Origin: Patescibacteria group bacterium
GTDB taxonomy: Bacteria; Patescibacteriota; Minisyncoccia; Moranbacterales; SCTJ01
Assembly (NCBI GenBank): GCA_004297805.1
Contig: SCTJ01000023.1
Location: 1-33,698 of the forward strand
Length of the DNA: 33,698 bases
Direction: 5' to 3'
Part shown: piece by piece, positions 6,908 through 16,454 of the stretch
How positions within the stretch are numbered: position 1 is the first letter of the stretch
How the letters are laid out: each line of letters starts with the position of its first letter
Notes under the pieces: generated by a model
What the model saw: only the letters and a program-made list of their open reading frames with translations
The model's database searches: none
Told to the model about the DNA's origin: nothing
Program-made: the position numbers and the translations under genes

Positions 6908-9457
6908 ATGAAAGAAAATAGTTTGGAAATAGAGGAGTGCTCAGGACTCCCATCGGCTGAAGCCAGGAGAATCCTGCATGAAGACGGGCCGAACAAGCTG
7001 CCTTCCCAGAAGAAAAAGAATACGCTGCTGATTTTGTTACATGTGGTTTCGGAGCCCATGCTGGTCTTGCTACTGGGTAGCTGGGTGATTTATGTTGTTC
7101 TCGGATCGATGGATGATGCCATGACGCTAGGACTTTTTGTAGCTTTTATCATTGGTATCACCCTTTATCAAGAAAGGAAAACCGAACGCACCCTGGAGAG
7201 ATTGAAAGAACTGGCTCATCCGCGCGCCTTGGTTGTTCGCGACGGAAAAAGGAAAAAAATCAGAGGTATGGGTTTGGTCCGGGGAGATGTGGTAATTATT
7301 CAAGAGGGAGACCGCATCCCAGCCGACGGATGTTTGCTTTCTTCGACCAACTTGCTAGTGGACGAATCTTTTTTGACCGGCGAATCTTTGCCAGTGCAAA
7401 AATTTCTGCAACGAGATTTGAGTAAGACAAACATCGCTGTCAATAAACATAATCCCGGGGTTGTTTACTCGGGCTCAATGGTGATTGCGGGCCGAGGGAT
7501 AATGAAAATAACCGCAACCGGAATCAGGACAGAAGTAGGCAAGATTAGTAAGTCGATTCAGAATATTAAAGATGAAGACACCTTACTCCATCGAGAAACC
7601 AGAAAGCTGGTTAACTATTTTACACTAATCGGTGGATTGGTCTGCGTGGCTTTCGTCGTGATTTACATGTCGTTTGTGGGTGGTTTTCTAGATGGCATGC
7701 TGGCCGGGCTGACATTAGGCATGTCGATGTTGCCAGAAGAATTTCCGGTAACTCTGACTATTTTTTTAGCGCTGGGAGCTTGGCGTATTTCCAAGAGTCA
7801 CGTGTTGGCTCGTCGTCCAGCGACAATTGAGACTCTGGGGGCGGCCACAGTTTTGTGTGTGGATAAAACTGGAACGCTCACTCTCAACATAACCAAACTT
7901 TCGGAATTATATATCCCAACGGTTTCTGAAGCAGTGGATGTTGGCGCGGAAGCACCGGTGCCGGAAGAGCTCAAAGAATTGCTGCGCATTGGATTTCTGG
8001 CTAGTCGGCGTGATTCAAACGATCCAATTGAAAACGAAATTATCAGACGAGGCGAGCTGCATCTGGATGAAGGTGAGAGCGTTCATCTTTCCTGGAAATT
8101 GGTTCGGGAATATCCATTCAGCAGTGAGGGTCGTTCCAATTCTCACGTGTGGAAAATAAAAGATAGTGATAAATATGTGGTAGCAGCCAAAGGGACTCCG
8201 GAAGAGATATTGAAATTGTGTCGCCTACCCCAGCTTAAGCAGAAAAAAATTATAGAGCGGATAAGAGAAATGTCTGATCGTGGCTTACGCGTTTTGGGTG
8301 TGGCCAAATCAATCCATACCAAAGAAAAATTCCCGAACAAACAGTCAGAATTCGAATTTGAATTCGTGGGGCTCCTGGGCTTTTCTGATCCGGTTCGACC
8401 GCAAGTAGCCAAATCGTTGGCCGAGGCCTATGGTGCCGGGATCAGAGTCATTATGGTAACCGGAGATTATCCTGGGACAGCGGTGGCGGTCGCGCAAAAA
8501 ATTGGGCTACGCGATCACGCGGAATATCTGACTGGAGAAGATTTGGAAAAAATGAACCATCTCGAGTTGCGTGAAAAAATCCGGAACATTAATATTTTTG
8601 CGCGGGTCCTGCCGGAGCAAAAGCTGGCCATCGTTAATGCCCTGAAAGCCAATGGAGAAATAGTAGCCATGACTGGGGATGGGATCAATGACGCTCCATC
8701 GCTGAAAGCCGCGCACATCGGCATCGCCATGGGTGAGCGCGGAACGGATGTGGCTAGAGAGGCGGCTTCCATGGTCCTGATGGATGATGATTTTTCTTCG
8801 ATTGTTTCGGCGGTCAGATTGGGCAGGAGAATTTTTACAAATCTAAAAAAAGCCATGGGCTATATTGTGGCCGTGCACATTCCAATTGCTGGGATGGCGC
8901 TCTTTCCAATTTCGCTCGGCTTTCCAATTTTATTTTTGCCGGCGCATATTGCGTTTCTGGAGCTCATCATTGACCCAGCTTGTTCGACTGCCTTTGAGGC
9001 TGAGGTGGAGGAACGGGACATAATGAAAAAATCACCCCGTAAGCTTTCCCAGTCGATCTTAGACAAACGCACACTACTGTTTAGTATCACCCAGGGTTTA
9101 GTAGTTTTATTTTTGGTTCTAGGATATTTTCTGCTGCTTTCGGGAACGAACAGGAGTATCTTGGAAATCAGGTCGCTGACTTTTATTGTCTTTGTCTTGG
9201 CCAACCTGGCACTGATCGTGACAAATTTGGCGGGAACATACGGGTTGGCTAAAAACTCAAAGTGGCGGAACGTGGCCCTGCGTATGATTGTCGGTGGAGC
9301 TATAATGGCGCTGCTACTGGTTTTCTCCATTACGCCGATACGCTCGGTGTTTCATTTCAGCTTGGTCGGACTAGTCGATTTGGCATGGGCAATCTTGACT
9401 GGGTTTTTAATTTGGGCAATTCTAGAATTTATCAAGTGGAAAGCCAAACAGGTCTAG
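6908..9457 (+). CDS. P-type (P2-like) cation-transporting ATPase
   Basis: DKTGTLTLN phosphorylation motif, TGES (FLTGESLPVQ), MVTGDYPGTA, MTGDGINDAPSLKAAHIGIAMG, multiple TM segments. Confidence 0.95.
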   Translation: MKENSLEIEECSGLPSAEARRILHEDGPNKLPSQKKKNTLLILLHVVSEPMLVLLLGSWVIYVVLGSMDDAMTLGLFVAFIIGITLYQERKTERTLERLKELAHPRALVVRDGKRKKIRGMGLVRGDVVIIQEGDRIPADGCLLSSTNLLVDESFLTGESLPVQKFLQRDLSKTNIAVNKHNPGVVYSGSMVIAGRGIMKITATGIRTEVGKISKSIQNIKDEDTLLHRETRKLVNYFTLIGGLVCVAFVVIYMSFVGGFLDGMLAGLTLGMSMLPEEFPVTLTIFLALGAWRISKSHVLARRPATIETLGAATVLCVDKTGTLTLNITKLSELYIPTVSEAVDVGAEAPVPEELKELLRIGFLASRRDSNDPIENEIIRRGELHLDEGESVHLSWKLVREYPFSSEGRSNSHVWKIKDSDKYVVAAKGTPEEILKLCRLPQLKQKKIIERIREMSDRGLRVLGVAKSIHTKEKFPNKQSEFEFEFVGLLGFSDPVRPQVAKSLAEAYGAGIRVIMVTGDYPGTAVAVAQKIGLRDHAEYLTGEDLEKMNHLELREKIRNINIFARVLPEQKLAIVNALKANGEIVAMTGDGINDAPSLKAAHIGIAMGERGTDVAREAASMVLMDDDFSSIVSAVRLGRRIFTNLKKAMGYIVAVHIPIAGMALFPISLGFPILFLPAHIAFLELIIDPACSTAFEAEVEERDIMKKSPRKLSQSILDKRTLLFSITQGLVVLFLVLGYFLLLSGTNRSILEIRSLTFIVFVLANLALIVTNLAGTYGLAKNSKWRNVALRMIVGGAIMALLLVFSITPIRSVFHFSLVGLVDLAWAILTGFLIWAILEFIKWKAKQV

Positions 9458-9557
9458 GCAGAATCTAAACAGCGCGGCTTTCGTCCAGAAAGAGCGCAGC
9501 TTGATTGTAGATAATTATGAGGTTTGGTCATATAATAAGTCTATAATTCTTAGAGCT

Positions 9558-9974
9558 ATGGTTATGGAAAATATTCCGATTAGCTTTGACTTTTCAAAAG
9601 CGGAAGAGCAAAAAAGATTCGATAGGTTGCCACAGAACCTGAAGGATATGATCATTGCCAAGGCGCATGACATGGCTAACCAGATGCAAGAGTTGATAGC
9701 CACTGGAAAAGCAAAAAATTATGCTGAAGCCTTAAAGCAAGTTCGGCTGGTAGAATCCGAACAACATACGGCCGCAATTATTATTGAATCGAGCGGAGAC
9801 GTGTATTTGGATGCGGGCAACGGAGGATCATTGATGGGGAATATATATGAAGGTGCTAGAGGGTCTGGGAGCAATGATTCGTCTGTGGTTAATGATTCCA
9901 TAGTTAATGAGAATCTGGCTAGGATTTTAGCTGATATATATCAACTAACTAATGCTCCGGCAGGCCATGCTTAG
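9558..9974 (+). CDS. Hypothetical protein
   Basis: Open frame with neighbour-like composition. ATG 9558 (MVMENIPISF) preferred; track start 9501 lies in AT-rich promoter-like sequence. No recognised domain. Confidence 0.6.
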   Translation: MVMENIPISFDFSKAEEQKRFDRLPQNLKDMIIAKAHDMANQMQELIATGKAKNYAEALKQVRLVESEQHTAAIIIESSGDVYLDAGNGGSLMGNIYEGARGSGSNDSSVVNDSIVNENLARILADIYQLTNAPAGHA

Positions 9975-10084
9975 ATAAGATAATGGCGAAAGAGTAGTTG
10001 ACAATGACTAGTTAGGCACTAGACTGGAATGAAGTTTTGGGGAGGAGCAATTTAGGCAACCATTCTCTATCCAGGGGGTTCAGC

Positions 10085-10513
10085 GTGGCGAAGACATTTG
10101 GTCAGGCACTGATGGTGGCAGTCGCGGTGGCGTTGTTCATTCGGTTTGATGTGATTGAGGAGCTTCGCTCCATGATCGATCCACACTACGCGGCCTATCA
10201 ACAGAGCCTCGAAGTGGAGCAACTCTCCCAGGAAATTGGAGAGGAGCTCATCGCGCAGCTTGGAAGCGAACCGATGTTCCAGCGCGAGTATGATGCCTTG
10301 GTGGGTGAGCTGTGGCGGGCTCAGCAACTCATCGAAGAGGGCCGGTTGATACTAGATAACCGTCAATCGGAGCAGCTGCTACAGCGAGTTAGACGGGCGA
10401 GGCAACGCTTTTTACAGGCGGCCACCGTCAATCGCCAGGTTCTGGCGAGAATCAGGGAGGTTTTACAGCATCGAATGAGGATCGAACGGCCCAATGGGTC
10501 AATCAGCGCCTGA
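10085..10513 (+). CDS. Hypothetical membrane-anchored coiled-coil protein
   Basis: GTG start after cagggggttcagc; MAKTFGQALMVAVAVALFIRFDV (TM), then helical Gln/Glu/Arg-rich tail. GC-rich codon usage resembling the gam-like gene. Confidence 0.6.
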   Translation: MAKTFGQALMVAVAVALFIRFDVIEELRSMIDPHYAAYQQSLEVEQLSQEIGEELIAQLGSEPMFQREYDALVGELWRAQQLIEEGRLILDNRQSEQLLQRVRRARQRFLQAATVNRQVLARIREVLQHRMRIERPNGSISA

Positions 10514-10526
10514 GGAGGGGCGCACG

Positions 10527-10560
10527 GGGGTCTTGGCCAGCTGGTCGAGACCCCTTCTTC
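10527..10560 (+). terminator. Probable intrinsic terminator
   Basis: GGGGTCT...CCAGCTGG...AGACCCC followed by TTCTTC. Confidence 0.5.
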
Positions 10561-10602
10561 GTCTAAAAAAGCTTTATTACGGCCAAAAACTGCTGCCAGT
10601 GA

Positions 10603-10659
10603 TTGACTAAAGTCATTTTTTGTGCTAGCATTGTCGGTTGGCTCGAGGAGTAGCTTCTC
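10603..10659 (+). promoter_or_regulatory. sigma70-like promoter plus leader hairpin
   Basis: TTGACT (10603-10608) - N17 - TAGCAT (10626-10631); GAGGAG-TAG-CTTCTC hairpin at 10645-10659. Confidence 0.5.
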
Positions 10660-10686
10660 AGTCAGCCCAGTAGCTTTACACGGTGT

Positions 10687-11274
10687 TTGAGCTATTTGGA
10701 TAAGCATTATGGTAACAGAATGCGTATCCTCAGCCTATTTGCAGTTTTGCCGGTGTTGATGGCGGTTTTCGCCCAGCCGGTGATAGCAAGTGAAGCGGAG
10801 AGTGCGAACACCAAAATCGAAACACAACTAGTTAGCTTGGAAACAACCATCACCCTCGATGGCGACAATGCGATTACTTTGTCGTCCGAAGCTATGCCAG
10901 ACGAGACTTTCCTAAGTCCGGAAGACATGGCGCGTGAGCAAAAGTTGTCCAGGTGGAAAGCCAAGCAGGCACATCTTAATCCTCCAAAAGGTAAGTTTGT
11001 GATTAATGCTTCAGCCTACACGGCGGCAGCTGATGAGTGTGGCAAGAGTGATGGAATTACTTCGAGTGGTGTCAAGGTAAAGAAGGAACGGACATTGGCT
11101 TGTCCTCCAAACTTCGCCTTTGGTACCAAGATCCAAATCGAAGGCGTGGGAGTCAGGGTGTGTGAAGATCGCGGGGGAGCGATCAAGGGTAACCACATTG
11201 ATATCTATGTGGAAACCAAAAAAGAGGCCTTCGCCTTTGGGCGACGGAACCTGAATGCCCAGGTAATTGAGTAA
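10687..11274 (+). CDS. Secreted 3D-domain / RlpA-like double-psi beta-barrel protein
   Basis: Signal peptide (MRILSLFAVLPVLMAVFAQPVIASEA from ATG 10720), C-terminal FVINASAYTAAADECGKSDGITSSGVKV...FGTKIQIEGVGVRVCEDRGGAIKGNHIDIYVETKKEAFAFGRR. The actual start may be 10720. Confidence 0.8.
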   Translation: MSYLDKHYGNRMRILSLFAVLPVLMAVFAQPVIASEAESANTKIETQLVSLETTITLDGDNAITLSSEAMPDETFLSPEDMAREQKLSRWKAKQAHLNPPKGKFVINASAYTAAADECGKSDGITSSGVKVKKERTLACPPNFAFGTKIQIEGVGVRVCEDRGGAIKGNHIDIYVETKKEAFAFGRRNLNAQVIE

Positions 11275-11340
11275 AAAGAAAACTTCAATATTTATCCCGT
11301 ACCCAGAATGCTCTGAGCGTAAGGTTGTGGATGCGGGGTT

Positions 11341-11378
11341 TGCATAAAGGCCGCTCCTTCAGGGGCGGCCTTTTGCAT
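11341..11378 (+). terminator. Strong intrinsic terminator
   Basis: AAAGGCCGCTCC-TTCA-GGGGCGGCCTTTT. Confidence 0.85.
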
Positions 11379-11468
11379 GGGCTAGACAAATCGAGCTCAG
11401 TCTCTATAATTACTTTATGCATTTTTTGCTAGGTCGAGAGAAGGTTTGTTCGTTGCAATACAATACAG

Positions 11469-11540
11469 GCGGGTATCGTATAGTGGTTATTATATCAGTT
11501 TTCCAAACTGAGGAGAGGAGTTCGATTCTCCTTACCCGCT
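11469..11540 (+). tRNA. tRNA-Gly (anticodon UCC)
   Basis: GCGGGTA/TACCCGC acceptor, anticodon arm TCAGT-TTTCCAA-ACTGA, T arm GAGAGGAGTTCGATTCTCCT. Confidence 0.92.
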
Positions 11541-11573
11541 CAAAAATTTTTGTGGATACAGAACAAAACACTC

Positions 11574-12158
11574 ATGAGGCATCTTTCTAAAAAAAATGAT
11601 CCGGCCCGAAAATGGCGGTCGTTCAGGAAACACGCGATGCTTATTTTGGAGCCGCTTGTCTTGGCCGTGATGTTTGTAAAATTATGGCAGCTATTGCGGC
11701 ATCTTGGTTTGTATCTTTCAGATGAAGATGAACTGAGTCTCACGAGCTCTGTCATTACTACGCTTGCGGTTGCTTTCAGTATCATGGCGACTCTAATGTT
11801 CAATACGGTCTGGGAGAAATATCGCCAAGTCGTTATTTTTGTGCTCAAGGGTGATAAGGAGGGTTTTCTTGTTCTACGCGATGAGCGGATGCCAATGGTG
11901 TTGCACATTTTCATTGCAGCCCTCTCTGTTCTTTTCTTGGGAATGGTAATGCTCCTTAATTATCGACAAGAATGGAGCGGAATTGCCGCCGTATTCTCCT
12001 TGTCATTTGTTGTTGCACTCTATTGGATTGTCATTCCGCAACTTGAGAACCCAGCGAAGAGTCCCTGGTTTGCGGAACGCATTCCCAAAGAATGGCTCGA
12101 ACTGGATGTCGATGAGTTTTTCAAGTTAGAAAAGGAAAGAAATGGCCAGAAGAAATAG
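11574..12158 (+). CDS. Hypothetical multi-span membrane protein
   Basis: About four hydrophobic segments; VITTLAVAFSIMATLMFNTVWEKYRQV. No confident family. ATG 11574 preferred over 11550. Confidence 0.65.
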   Translation: MRHLSKKNDPARKWRSFRKHAMLILEPLVLAVMFVKLWQLLRHLGLYLSDEDELSLTSSVITTLAVAFSIMATLMFNTVWEKYRQVVIFVLKGDKEGFLVLRDERMPMVLHIFIAALSVLFLGMVMLLNYRQEWSGIAAVFSLSFVVALYWIVIPQLENPAKSPWFAERIPKEWLELDVDEFFKLEKERNGQKK

Positions 12159-12289
12159 GGGGAGTAGCTGGCTAGGCGGGAGGCACTTTTAATAATATAC
12201 GTTAAGTCGAAATTGGTCCCAGCTCAAGGGGGCTGTTTTTATATCTAAACAAAGGTAGCAAATATGCTAGAATAGACTCATAGATAATT

Positions 12290-13099
12290 ATGTTGAAAAA
12301 TATGGGAATAGATCAAAGAAAAGTTAACTTAACTCCTATTGATAGGGAGGTCAATCCAGAAAGGGCCGTGCCGGATCAAGAAAAACCGAGTCCTCAAATG
12401 GCGGAGGTTCCGGATAAGGGAGCCGGGATAGTAGAGCGGGAGGATCAAATCGACAGGTTAGCAATGGAAGTCGCATCAATTAGAAACTGTATAAAAAATG
12501 CAGAGGCAATTGGAATCTCGAGTCCTGACCTGTCCGACAGGCAGGAGAAATTAATATCCAAGATTGAGTCTTTAGAGGATGAGAAATCCGCGTGGTTAGA
12601 AGAAAATGGAAAGAAGGACTTGCCGGAAGGAGTCAATGTCTCCGAGGGTCAGGACGGTTGGGGCACAAAACTGAATTTGGATCGTGATCAGGCAGAAAGG
12701 ATGCCCAAGGAACAACGGCGTAGTTTTGTAGATGAATGGGAAAAAAGAGCGGTATTGATATTCACTAATCATCTAAAATCAAATTGGCGCTGCAAGGATG
12801 CCATCAATCTCTCAATGGCGATGGAGATTGTTAAAAATAATGTGCCCCTGGCCATCGAAAAGCGTTCAAAGAAGTTTTTGACGGGTGAGAGTAATGCCTT
12901 GCCAGAATTGGTGATTATGAATGTTAAAGCCAATTCCCTGCTGGATAATTTGCGGGGTAAGCCGAATATGATTCGGGAGTTGAAAATAGATTTCTCAGGA
13001 GAGAGTGAAATATTGGCCGGTGAAGAGGAGCTGGTCAAGCAGGAGCAGTTTCAAGAGAATAATTCCGTTGAGCAGTTAGATCTAAAAAAAGCGGCTTGA
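12290..13099 (+). CDS. Hypothetical charged helical protein
   Basis: 269-aa ORF with SD-like/AT-rich upstream region and coherent composition; no recognised domain. Confidence 0.65.
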   Translation: MLKNMGIDQRKVNLTPIDREVNPERAVPDQEKPSPQMAEVPDKGAGIVEREDQIDRLAMEVASIRNCIKNAEAIGISSPDLSDRQEKLISKIESLEDEKSAWLEENGKKDLPEGVNVSEGQDGWGTKLNLDRDQAERMPKEQRRSFVDEWEKRAVLIFTNHLKSNWRCKDAINLSMAMEIVKNNVPLAIEKRSKKFLTGESNALPELVIMNVKANSLLDNLRGKPNMIRELKIDFSGESEILAGEEELVKQEQFQENNSVEQLDLKKAA

Positions 13100-13200
13100 A
13101 TGTTTCGAATAACAGCGAGTGATCTGGAAACGTGTTGGGTGTTGCGGAACGGGCATAGCTTATTGGTTCAATTGGGATAATCATAATTTAACATTGATGC

Positions 13201-13755
13201 ATGGCCGAAAGAATCAACATTAAAAATTTCAGTCTCAAATTTATCGACATTATGATTGGGGTCATTTTGGGATTGGGATTCCAGTGGTGGACAGATCTGC
13301 GAGAGCCTTGGCAATTTGTGGCCTTTGCCTTTGTCTATTTGGACATCGTTGATTTTTGGATTGACTATGGTCCGGCGCTCAAGAAATTTCCACCCAAGAA
13401 AGAAATCGATATCTTTTTAGACTTAGCGATTTGTTTCGCAATGTTTCTCTATATCTATTCAACTCAATACTCGGTCATTTACTTTATCATGGCTTTCACC
13501 CTGCTTAAAATTATTGATTTTTTATGGTTGCTCAGTTCCAAGTTGGAATATCAGCCGACAGGATTTGATAAGAAATATGTGGACACCTGGATGCTGGCTA
13601 ATGGATTGGAGATTATCTTGGCGGCAGTCATCATTTTGTTAGCCTCGATTTTTAATTTCAGTTCCCTGGTGATACTAGCGATATTTATTATTATGCGGGT
13701 GGGAATACGTATTTTTGCCAGCTACAGCTACAAAAAAGTATACCTTTCAAATTAA
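13201..13755 (+). CDS. Hypothetical multi-span membrane protein
   Basis: 184-aa ORF with several hydrophobic helices. Confidence 0.65.
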   Translation: MAERINIKNFSLKFIDIMIGVILGLGFQWWTDLREPWQFVAFAFVYLDIVDFWIDYGPALKKFPPKKEIDIFLDLAICFAMFLYIYSTQYSVIYFIMAFTLLKIIDFLWLLSSKLEYQPTGFDKKYVDTWMLANGLEIILAAVIILLASIFNFSSLVILAIFIIMRVGIRIFASYSYKKVYLSN

Positions 13756-13785
13756 GGCGCACCCGCCGATAGTTTTAAAAATACT

Positions 13786-14361
13786 ATGCGCTCCAAAGAA
13801 GTAATCAAACCCAATGAGAGTATCGCCCAGCAGATTGATAGATTGATTAGCGCAGTCAAGCACAGCTTGTCTTTCCAAGGCGACGGAGATTTAATAATTT
13901 TTCTCTCCGAAAACAAATCAGTGCTGAGATCGAAAGCCCGTGACTTAGCTGATAAATTTTTTAGCCGGGAGATAGAAAGTAGCAGTCTCAATCAGGAGCA
14001 ACTGAAAAAAATATGTGAAGGATTTGTAGAAGGAATCCCGCTTCTCATTAACGAGATGCAAAGAGAAACTGAAGAAAACGTAGTTAAACGTTTCATATCA
14101 TTTTATTACGAGCCGGATTATTCCGGGACAAGTAAGCGCAAATTAATTCTCACCGAACCGAGCGCTGATAGAATCAGAAGAGGCGCCAAGGATGAGATTG
14201 TATTCGAAATTATGCAAGGTCTTTTGGGCAGAAGCCCTGCAGGTGCTAATGTATACAATTTTAGTGCTAGAAATCTAGAGTTTTTGCGTCCCCGAGTAAT
14301 TGAGTTGGTCGAGCAGCTGTTGTCCGATTATAAAGCTCAAACGGATTTGCGGTCAGCGTGA
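13786..14361 (+). CDS. Hypothetical protein
   Basis: 191-aa ORF, no recognised domain, close to the preceding gene. Confidence 0.6.
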   Translation: MRSKEVIKPNESIAQQIDRLISAVKHSLSFQGDGDLIIFLSENKSVLRSKARDLADKFFSREIESSSLNQEQLKKICEGFVEGIPLLINEMQRETEENVVKRFISFYYEPDYSGTSKRKLILTEPSADRIRRGAKDEIVFEIMQGLLGRSPAGANVYNFSARNLEFLRPRVIELVEQLLSDYKAQTDLRSA

Positions 14362-14400
14362 TTCAAACCAGGCGGATCGTCATGGGTAAAGCAATTCTTC

Positions 14401-15627
14401 TTGCGTCTGATGGAATGCTCGCAGCGTACTAACAGCAAGCAGAAGGCAGGCGATTCCATTGCGGGAAAGATCCGAGGATACGTAGATAAGGCTATTATTA
14501 AATTCAATGTGCTAACTCTTATGATAGCGCTGTTCCTAGTCACCATGTTGCTGGTTTTGTTCGGGGCCCATTGGCTGGTGTATTTTTCACTCACCAGATT
14601 TTTTTCAATGACCGGCGCAGCGGAACGTTATTGGCTAATGTTCGGCTTGGCTGTATTGGCGGTGAGTTTTTTTTCGAGTTCTGCGCTGGCGCATTTTGCT
14701 AACAATTGGGCAACTCGCTCATTTTATTTCGCTTCCAGCACTTGGTTAGGCATACTGACCAATTTGGTTTTGACTTTCGGTATGGCGTGGATCGTAATAA
14801 TAATTGGCAAATCGCTGGCGTTTCAAATTTCGCTCCCATTTTTGGGTAGAAGCGCGATGCTGCTAGCCGTGTTGCTCTCGGGCTGGGGAATGTGGAATGC
14901 TTTTCATCCGCAAATTAAAAGAATAGAAGTTACTATCCCGAATTTGCCCGAGGCATGGAAGGGCAGACACATTGTGCAATTGTCAGATGTGCACATTGGG
15001 CATGTTCATGGACAGGAATTTTTGCAGAAGGTGGTAAGCATGACCAACGAACTGCAGCCCGATGCGGTGATGATCACTGGAGATCTATTTGATGGGATGG
15101 ACGGCCAGCTGAATTCACTGACGGGTCCTTTAATCAATCTCACAGCTCCTCACGGTGTCTACTTCATTACTGGAAATCACGAGACCTATCTAGGTGTCAA
15201 AAAGACCCTGGCGGTTTTGGAACAGTATCCACAAATTCAGATTCTCCAAGATCGACTAATTCGAGAAGACGGACTGCAGATAATAGGACTAGATTATCCG
15301 GAACGTGGGAGCACAAAGAATGTCGAGGCGTCGCTAGCTGGAATTTCAGACTTTTCCAAAACTGAACCGAGCATTTTGCTCCACCACTCTCCAACTGGGA
15401 TGGATGAGGCAAAGCAAAATGGAGTTGGCTTACAACTGTCGGGACACACCCATCGCGGTCAACTTTTCCCTTTCAACTTTATTACGGCGCTTATCTACCA
15501 TGGGTACGACGCGGGTCTGCACCAACAGGAAGGTTTCTCAGAATATACTTCAGTGGGCGTGGGAACCTGGGGTCCGCCCATGCGTACCAGTAGCCGTCCA
15601 GAAATAACCTTAATAGAGCTCCATTAA
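14401..15627 (+). CDS. Membrane-anchored calcineurin-like metallophosphoesterase (YaeI-like)
   Basis: N-terminal TM segments, then HIVQLSDVHIGHVHG...MITGDLFDG...ITGNHETY...ILLHHSP...LQLSGHTHRGQLFP. Confidence 0.93.
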   Translation: MRLMECSQRTNSKQKAGDSIAGKIRGYVDKAIIKFNVLTLMIALFLVTMLLVLFGAHWLVYFSLTRFFSMTGAAERYWLMFGLAVLAVSFFSSSALAHFANNWATRSFYFASSTWLGILTNLVLTFGMAWIVIIIGKSLAFQISLPFLGRSAMLLAVLLSGWGMWNAFHPQIKRIEVTIPNLPEAWKGRHIVQLSDVHIGHVHGQEFLQKVVSMTNELQPDAVMITGDLFDGMDGQLNSLTGPLINLTAPHGVYFITGNHETYLGVKKTLAVLEQYPQIQILQDRLIREDGLQIIGLDYPERGSTKNVEASLAGISDFSKTEPSILLHHSPTGMDEAKQNGVGLQLSGHTHRGQLFPFNFITALIYHGYDAGLHQQEGFSEYTSVGVGTWGPPMRTSSRPEITLIELH

Positions 15628-15649
15628 ATTGGGAGCTTTATCGTTTTTC
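15615..15649 (+). terminator. Intrinsic terminator overlapping the 3' end of the metallophosphoesterase gene
   Basis: AGAGCTCC-attaaatt-GGGAGCTTT...cgttttt; the stop codon lies in the hairpin loop. Confidence 0.6.
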
Positions 15650-15703
15650 CAAAATAATGTATACTAGTCGGTGCTCTACTTGTAATACATAGCGGAACAC
15701 TAT

Positions 15704-16039
15704 ATGAAAAATCCAATTACCAAGGTATTTGTGGCTTTAACCGGTGTTTTGGGCACGTTTGTGGCTGTCTTGTTTTTCAAGATGCAGCGGGATGAGGTGG
15801 CGCTGCAGAAGATTCAGGAAGCTTTAGCCACACAAGCGGACAATAATGCTCAGTCGTTAGAATTGCTGGCAACGCAAAAACAAATTCAGGATGCTAATCA
15901 GCAGAAGTTGGATAGGGTCGCTCAAGCCACGGTTGGTCAGAAAAGTGTAATCTCCACTCAAACGACCGTGATTCCAGGGAAAACTGTAAAACAAACCAAG
16001 CAGGTGCCGGTTACACAGCAGACCACGCGCTCATCCTAA
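15704..16039 (+). CDS. Small membrane-anchored hypothetical protein (ApbE/FRD cluster gene 1)
   Basis: MKNPITKVFVALTGVLGTFVAVLFFKM anchor, helical Gln-rich region, Thr-rich tail TQTTVIPGKTVKQTKQVPVTQQTT. Confidence 0.65.
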   Translation: MKNPITKVFVALTGVLGTFVAVLFFKMQRDEVALQKIQEALATQADNNAQSLELLATQKQIQDANQQKLDRVAQATVGQKSVISTQTTVIPGKTVKQTKQVPVTQQTTRSS

Positions 16040-16058
16040 TTATTTTTTAATCAGCAGT

Positions 16059-16454
16059 ATGTATTCTCGACGTACAATTTTTTTCAGTATATTTTTGGTG
16101 AGCGCATTGACCGTAGGTATCGTCAAATTTTTGCCGCAGGGTCAGCGTATCAGGAGCTTGTTGATTAGCGTGGTATCAGCGGAGGATGAAGGAGAGGAGG
16201 AAGAAGAAGACGACGAGGATGAAGGTGGAGGCAGCCAAACAACGAGCAAAACTGAAATGAAGACCGTCACTACTTACGTTAAGCTGCCAGACCAGATAGT
16301 TAAAAAACAAATCGTGACGACCATCTATGACAGTGATGGCGATGGGGTATTTGATGATACGGATCCAACCCCAACCATTAATGATAATCTGATCGTGGAA
16401 GATAATAATCAAGATGGCATTGTCGATGCATACGAACAATATCAAAAAAAGTAA
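16059..16454 (+). CDS. Secreted/anchored acidic protein with Ca-binding (TSP3/EF-hand-like) repeats
   Basis: N-terminal hydrophobic segment, EDEGEEEEEDDEDEGGG, DSDGDGVFDDTDPTP and DNNQDGIVDAYE. Confidence 0.7.
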   Translation: MYSRRTIFFSIFLVSALTVGIVKFLPQGQRIRSLLISVVSAEDEGEEEEEDDEDEGGGSQTTSKTEMKTVTTYVKLPDQIVKKQIVTTIYDSDGDGVFDDTDPTPTINDNLIVEDNNQDGIVDAYEQYQKK

